The translations under genes and the position numbers were made by a program. This document shows positions 11,316-15,307 of a stretch of 15,307 bases of DNA, piece by piece; within the stretch, counting starts at the first letter, position 1, and each line of letters opens with the position of its first letter. The notes beneath the pieces were generated by a model. That model was not told the DNA's origin. It did no database searches and was given only the letters and a program-made list of their open reading frames with translations. The stretch is from Candidatus Wildermuthbacteria bacterium GWA2_46_15 (GTDB lineage: Bacteria > Patescibacteriota > Minisyncoccia > Minisyncoccales > GWA2-46-15). Location: positions 1 through 15,307 of the forward strand of contig MHTO01000021.1 of the NCBI GenBank assembly GCA_001823105.1, given 5' to 3'.

Positions 11316-12713
11316 TTAAGGCAGGAGATTCGCGGAGAGAAGAAAGTTGCCTTCGGTGAGGACCGAAGCTTTTTTGTTATCCTTCTTGAAAAATATTTGC
11401 GGATTCCTGAGTTCGGCAATCTCAACGACGTTGGGTTGGTCGCGGTCGTCAATCTCACTGATTTTAATTTTGTCGCCGACTACGAAGATCAAATAATCAT
11501 TATTTAACCAATAGAGCTGGCTGATTTTTTGGGAAAACCGGGCTAATAAGATCCGGTCACCCGCTTTTTTCTGTGGTTGTCCCACCCTTTCCTTGAGGAA
11601 ATAGATCGAGATTTCAGAGTTGTTAAAATAGGCCAATTTTTCTTCGTCGGGAGAAATTTTGAAATCTCTGATCGATTCAGAGATTTCGACAAAAGACTTG
11701 GTTTTTTCGTCGAGAAAAAAGAGACTGTCAGCCTCCCGGAGAAAGAGACCCGAAGGAGAAAGCTCCAGCCCGTAGGAAACCTCGTCTTTTATGGCGAGGG
11801 GAACATCGTTTAATTTCTGTTTTTCGGCCGCCGCTAAATTATCAATCCGAAAGACAAACCCACTGTTTTCTAAAAGGTAGATCTTCCCTTCGAGAGATCC
11901 GAAAGCCAAGACATGATTTAGAATTTCTGTAGTTCTTTTAGAATCAAGGTCGCCCGAAAAAAGGGTTTGTTCTTTAAGGCCGAGGAATTTGCGGCCGTTA
12001 GGCGAGTCAGGAGAAAAATCAACCTTTTCAAAATCTTTGAGGAAATCTAGAGCAACCGGGCTAGCCGGATTCTGTTGAGTGTCGGCCCAAAAAATCTTCT
12101 CTTGCTCATTAATGGCATAACGCATCAGGATTTTTTGGGAATCGGTTGACCACTGGAGGTCTAGAAAAAAAACTGTTCCGTTTTTTTTGTAAAGATCTTT
12201 TTCCCTGACGAAGACTTTTTCAACGTTATTCTGCCCCAAGAAATCAAAGAGGGTTAAATATTGTCCCTGGGAGTCTTTTTTCTGCAAGAGCGCCTTTTTT
12301 CCGGAAGGGGAAGGGAAAAATCTTTCCACTCCCTTGGCGAAAATCTGGAAGTCGGTTTTTTCCGGAAAAAGAACAACATCGTTTTCTTCGGTGACAGCCA
12401 TGGCTTTCACTTCCAAGTTTTTCTTCCAGGGGAAATACCCCTCCTTTTTTATCTCAACTAAGTAGTTTCCGGGCAGCAACTCTTCAATCAGGGCGGAACC
12501 AAAAAAGAAATCAGTTCTCTTTTTTAATTGGCCGTTAATGAAAACATCACTGCCTCGGGGAGAGACCCCGAAGTAAAAAGCGCCGGTTTTGGTGATTTGA
12601 GCAGTGCTCAAATCCAAGCGATAACCCTGATTATAAAGAAGAACCGTTGGCGTGACAATTAAGAAGGCTATCGAGCAGGCGAAAAACAGGAAGGTGCGTG
12701 TTCGTTTGGTCAT
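11316..12713 (-). CDS. PEGA-domain envelope protein with beta-propeller-like repeats
   Basis: 465 aa on the minus strand. An N-terminal transmembrane anchor or signal spans about 7-27 (TFLFFACSIAFLIVTPTVLLY). A PEGA domain follows at about 45-105 (GVSPRGSDVFING...EELLPGNYLVEIKKEGYFPWKKNLEV). The remaining 350 residues contain repeated strand patterns with SPSGKKALL-, STDSQKILM-, SPDSPNGRKFL-, SPSGLFL- and SPDEEKLAYF-type units, suggesting a TolB/WD40-like propeller. Probably anchored in the membrane with the bulk outside, perhaps binding polysaccharide or protein; PEGA proteins are common in Patescibacteria without a known role. It starts divergently from mreB, with AGGA as possible Shine-Dalgarno. 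Convergent with the transposase. Confidence 0.8.
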   Translation of the reverse strand: MTKRTRTFLFFACSIAFLIVTPTVLLYNQGYRLDLSTAQITKTGAFYFGVSPRGSDVFINGQLKKRTDFFFGSALIEELLPGNYLVEIKKEGYFPWKKNLEVKAMAVTEENDVVLFPEKTDFQIFAKGVERFFPSPSGKKALLQKKDSQGQYLTLFDFLGQNNVEKVFVREKDLYKKNGTVFFLDLQWSTDSQKILMRYAINEQEKIFWADTQQNPASPVALDFLKDFEKVDFSPDSPNGRKFLGLKEQTLFSGDLDSKRTTEILNHVLAFGSLEGKIYLLENSGFVFRIDNLAAAEKQKLNDVPLAIKDEVSYGLELSPSGLFLREADSLFFLDEKTKSFVEISESIRDFKISPDEEKLAYFNNSEISIYFLKERVGQPQKKAGDRILLARFSQKISQLYWLNNDYLIFVVGDKIKISEIDDRDQPNVVEIAELRNPQIFFKKDNKKASVLTEGNFLLSANLLP

Positions 12714-12726
12714 GTTCCTAATTCAC

Positions 12727-12735
12727 ATTTTAACA
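12727..12735 (-). promoter_or_regulatory. candidate extended -10 for the PEGA gene
   Basis: Reads TGTTAAAAT on the minus strand, 13 nt from the ATG; no clear -35. It implies a very short leader. It lies next to a 12-nt palindrome, AAAACCGGTTTT (12737-12748), in the divergent region shared with mreB. Confidence 0.4.
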
Positions 12736-12758
12736 CAAAACCGGTTTTTAGAAAACGT

Positions 12759-12787
12759 TTGACGCTAACTCGTTTTTCCGTTAAGAT
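12759..12787 (+). promoter_or_regulatory. promoter of the mreB-holB-frr operon
   Basis: -35 TTGACG (12759-12764), 17-nt spacer, -10 TAAGAT (12782-12787). Predicted start near 12794, giving a leader of about 17 nt before the mreB ATG at 12811. Same spacing and same -10 as the infA promoter. Confidence 0.75.
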
Positions 12788-12810
12788 TAAACAGATAAAG
12801 AAACAAAATC

Positions 12811-13821
12811 ATGTTTTTGGTTCGAAAAATTGGCATTGATTTAGGCACCTGTAACTCGGTGGTTTTTGCTCCGCCTAAAGGGGTGATTTTGCAAGAACCG
12901 TCAGTCGTGGCCGTTTCTCTGTTGGAAAACCGGATTTTAGCGATTGGTCGTGAAGCTAAAGAAATGCTCGGCAAGACCCCAGACACTCTGAGGGTTTACC
13001 GACCCCTCAAAGACGGAGTCATCGCTGACTTCAGGGTGACTCAGGCCATGCTGAGATATTTTATTGACAAGACCAGTCAAATGGCCCGGTTTTTCAAGCC
13101 AGAACTGATTATTGGCGTGCCGGCCGGCGTTACTTCAACTGAAAGAAGAGCGGTGGTTGAAGCCGGAACCAACGCTGGAGCCAAGGCTGTTTTTACCGCC
13201 AAGGAACCGATTCTGGCCGCCATCGGCGCCGGCATCCCGATCAATACTTCTTCGGGGAATATGATTGTTGACATCGGCGGCGGCACTTCTGAAATGGCCG
13301 TCATCTCCCTGGGCGGAATCGTTAACTGGGGGTCAGTTAGGATGGCCGGAGACAAGCTCGACGAAGCCATTGCTAATTACATCAAGGAAAAACACAATCT
13401 GGCGATTGGCGAGCAAACCGCTGAAGAAATTAAGATTAACATTGCCACGGCTCTGCCCGAGAAGGAAGAAAGACTCATGCAGATCCGGGGCCGCGACCTC
13501 ATTTTGGGTTTACCCAAAACGGTTAAGATTTCCTCTAATGAAGTTTGCTTTGCTATCAGCGATGTTCTGATGGAAATCATTCAGACCATTAAACAAGTCT
13601 TAAGAGAGACGCCGCCAGAATTATCTGCCGATGTTATTGATAAAGGCATTGTTTTATCTGGTGGAGGAGCCCTGCTGCGCAATTTCGATCAATTGATCGA
13701 GCAATCGATCGGTGTTCCTTGTTTGGTGGCGGACGAGCCCCTTTTGTGCGTGGCCCGAGGCACGGGCGTGGTGGCCGAAAACCTGGAAGTCTATAAGAAA
13801 AGTTTGATGACCAAAAAATGA
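12811..13821 (+). CDS. mreB: rod shape-determining actin homologue MreB
   Basis: 336 aa. Forms filaments under the membrane that direct lateral wall synthesis. Actin-fold nucleotide motifs: GIDLGTCNSVV (8-18, phosphate 1), VDIGGGTSEMAV (153-164, phosphate 2) and IVLSGGGALLRNF (280-292, adenosine). An N-terminal hydrophobic stretch MFLVRKIGI could aid membrane binding. Length is normal. Own promoter at 12759-12787; the stop overlaps the next gene by 4 nt. MreD, MreC and RodA are not in the window. Its presence suggests a rod-shaped or elongating cell. Confidence 0.97.
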   Translation: MFLVRKIGIDLGTCNSVVFAPPKGVILQEPSVVAVSLLENRILAIGREAKEMLGKTPDTLRVYRPLKDGVIADFRVTQAMLRYFIDKTSQMARFFKPELIIGVPAGVTSTERRAVVEAGTNAGAKAVFTAKEPILAAIGAGIPINTSSGNMIVDIGGGTSEMAVISLGGIVNWGSVRMAGDKLDEAIANYIKEKHNLAIGEQTAEEIKINIATALPEKEERLMQIRGRDLILGLPKTVKISSNEVCFAISDVLMEIIQTIKQVLRETPPELSADVIDKGIVLSGGGALLRNFDQLIEQSIGVPCLVADEPLLCVARGTGVVAENLEVYKKSLMTKK

Positions 13822-14786
13822 TGTGGGGTCACCGGAAACAATGGCAATTTTTGAGAAAATCCGTCCAGCTGGAAAAAACGAGCCACGCTTACTTGTTTTC
13901 CGGCAAAAAATTGTTGGGGAAAAAAGAAATCGCTCAGGAATTCGCCCGATTATTAAATTGTCAGAGTGAGGATTTTGACGAAAAGCCTTGCCGGAAGTGC
14001 TCTTCTTGCCGAGAAATGGAGAAAAGTTGCCATCCCGATTTCCTTTTAATCGAAAATACCGATAAAATAGAAGAAACAGAAATTAATCTGATCCGCCATC
14101 TGGGCAATTGGTTGAGCCTGAAACCCGGGTTGGGAAAGTTCAAAGTCGCCATCATTGACCAATTCCAGACTTTTTCCTTGGCGGCCCAGTCCGCCCTCCT
14201 GAAAACCCTGGAGGAGCCTAGAGGACAGACGGTTTTGATCCTCATCAGCGACTATCCGGAGTTATTGGTTCTAACCATTATTTCTCGGCTCCAGGAAATC
14301 AAATTCAACCCCTTGTCAAGCCAAGAAATTGTTGATCTTTTGCTGGCCGCGGGGGCCGATGAATCTTTGACCGATCGGATCAGCCATCTTTCTTCGGGCA
14401 AACCATTAAAGGCGAGGCGATTGTTAAACCCGGACGATTTAAAGAAAGAAGAAGAAAGAATCAAAAGATTCGCCGGAATGTTGAATCAGGATTTGGTCTT
14501 TTGGTTTCATGAGATAGAGGTCTTAACTAAAGAGAGTGATGCTTTGCCAGAGAACCTGGAAGTTTGGCTGGATTTCATCCGCTTACTCTTTTTGGTCAAA
14601 ATGGGCGTTGTCAAAAAGGGAAACCTGGATCAGAACCAGCAAAAATTATTTGGGAAAGCCGAAAGTATCCCGGCCTCAAAATTGAAGAGCCTGCTTTTCT
14701 CCCTAGACAAGACGAATTATCTTTTGTCGAGAAGTAACGTCAATCCGAGACTGGCCATAGAAAATTCAATCCTAGAATTGTTTTGA
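13818..14786 (+). CDS. holB: DNA polymerase III delta'-like clamp-loader subunit
   Basis: 322 aa AAA+ protein of the clamp loader. HAYLFSGKKLLGKKEIA (23-39) is the P-loop region in degenerate form: G29 and G34-K35 remain, but it reads GKKLLGKK. The zinc module has four cysteines at C48, C58, C61 and C64. Walker B is VAIIDQFQTFS (110-120) with DQ in place of DE; then SALLKTLEEP (125-134) and a sensor-like IISRLQEIKF. A degenerate P-loop and missing catalytic Glu fit the non-hydrolysing delta' rather than DnaX. It overlaps mreB by 4 nt (ATGATG; the second ATG is an alternative) and precedes frr by 7 nt. Confidence 0.88.
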   Translation: MMWGHRKQWQFLRKSVQLEKTSHAYLFSGKKLLGKKEIAQEFARLLNCQSEDFDEKPCRKCSSCREMEKSCHPDFLLIENTDKIEETEINLIRHLGNWLSLKPGLGKFKVAIIDQFQTFSLAAQSALLKTLEEPRGQTVLILISDYPELLVLTIISRLQEIKFNPLSSQEIVDLLLAAGADESLTDRISHLSSGKPLKARRLLNPDDLKKEEERIKRFAGMLNQDLVFWFHEIEVLTKESDALPENLEVWLDFIRLLFLVKMGVVKKGNLDQNQQKLFGKAESIPASKLKSLLFSLDKTNYLLSRSNVNPRLAIENSILELF

Positions 14787-14793
14787 TTATATC

Positions 14794-15307
14794 ATGACCT
14801 ACCAAGATATCCTTAAAAGAATCACCCCGGAATTAGAAGAATTAATTGGCCATCTCTGGGAAGAAATGATTAAGATGAGAACGGGCCGGGCCGATCCTTC
14901 CCTTATTGCCGACATCAAGGTGAACTGTTTCGGTCAGGAGTTTTCCCTAAAGCAGCTAAGCGTCATTTCCTCGGCCGGTGCCAAAGAAATTATGATCCAG
15001 CCTTGGGATAATTCCTACATTGAGCCGATTCTCGCCTCCTTGTCTAGATCTTCACTGGGTTCAGGGATGATGGCGGAAAAAAATCTGATTCGTCTTTCCT
15101 TGTCGCCATTGACCGAGGAATACCGTAAAAACTTCTTGAGGATTCTCTCTGAGAGAGCCGAAGAACAGAGAATTATGATCAGAAAGATTCGGGATCGTGC
15201 CTGGAAAGAGATTCAGGACGGAGAAAAGGAAGGAACGATTCGCGAAGACGACAAGTTCCGGGGCAAGGAAGAATTGGATAAATTAGTTAAAAAGTATAAC
15301 GAGAAGA
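14794..15307 (+). CDS. frr: ribosome recycling factor (partial, cut by window end)
   Basis: 171 codons from ATG 14794, still open at the window end; the family is about 185 aa, so only the last residues are missing. With EF-G it splits post-termination ribosomes. Diagnostic: MRTGRADPSLIADIKVNCFGQEFSLKQLSVIS (about 28-59), IQPWDN, LIRLSLSPLTEEYRKNFLRIL and RIMIRKIRDRAWKE. The domain II hinge positions look normal. It lies 7 nt after holB, in the mreB operon. The truncation is only the end of the window, not a broken gene. Confidence 0.96.
   Translation, partial: MTYQDILKRITPELEELIGHLWEEMIKMRTGRADPSLIADIKVNCFGQEFSLKQLSVISSAGAKEIMIQPWDNSYIEPILASLSRSSLGSGMMAEKNLIRLSLSPLTEEYRKNFLRILSERAEEQRIMIRKIRDRAWKEIQDGEKEGTIREDDKFRGKEELDKLVKKYNEK

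Noticed and set aside
14794..15307. Truncated frr as a pseudogene
   Set aside because: The frame is intact and simply reaches the window end about 14 residues before the expected stop.
1..15307. Recoded genetic code (TGA as Gly, as in some CPR)
   Set aside because: TGA ends several complete proteins at the expected length (mreB, rplQ, rplM, the baseplate-J-like gene), and none of the conserved proteins needs TGA read-through.

Overview
The window looks like a piece of a Candidate Phyla Radiation (Patescibacteria, probably Parcubacteria-type) chromosome. The signs are small compact proteins (a 614-residue AlaRS without its C-terminal domain, an RpoA without its C-terminal domain, a 121-residue L13), tightly packed or overlapping genes mostly lacking Shine-Dalgarno sequences, and lineage-typical proteins of poorly known function (a PaaX/Cas2-like winged-helix protein, a baseplate-J-like membrane protein, a PEGA-domain protein). 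TGA is used as a normal stop codon, so this is not a recoded CPR lineage. The taxonomic call is inference from protein style and gene order.

Layout. 1-1209: tail of an unidentified gene overlapping mnmA (tRNA 2-thiouridylase). 1210-2267: an accessory island with a winged-helix + Cas2-like gene bracketed by two copies of a 42-nt imperfect palindrome, then a tiny Ala-rich membrane ORF with a near-perfect Shine-Dalgarno and its own terminator. 2268-5565: a leader with three hairpins, alaS, and a membrane-anchored baseplate-J-like protein. 5569-9598: a translation/transcription operon, infA-rpmJ-rpsM-rpsK-rpsD-rpoA-rplQ-rplM-rpsI, with a strong promoter (TTGACC, 17 nt, TAAGAT) in front and a perfect 12-bp-stem terminator at the end. 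9599-11303: small membrane protein, Cas4/RecB-like PD-(D/E)XK nuclease with a probable Fe-S cluster, and a REP-associated tyrosine transposase (RAYT) flanked by identical 25-nt palindromes. 11316-12713 (minus): PEGA-domain envelope protein, divergent from 12759-15307: mreB, a DNA polymerase III delta'-like gene and frr (cut by the window end), in one operon.

The recurring theme is short palindromic repeats of at least five families. They lie between genes and also inside essential genes: twice in mnmA (palindromes with the same outer arms and the same 11+3+11 geometry as the RAYT palindromes), once in the alaS editing domain next to the catalytic CxxxH, and once in the RpoA tail. Another family begins in the stop-codon region of rpsD as three tandem 26-bp hairpins and reappears inverted upstream of alaS. 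The most interesting unit is the PaaX/Cas2-like gene between its paired palindromes. Each palindrome lies against an extended -10 promoter, which suggests either a self-regulating circuit that also controls the tiny membrane protein, or an undescribed palindrome-associated mobile unit built like a RAYT/REP element.
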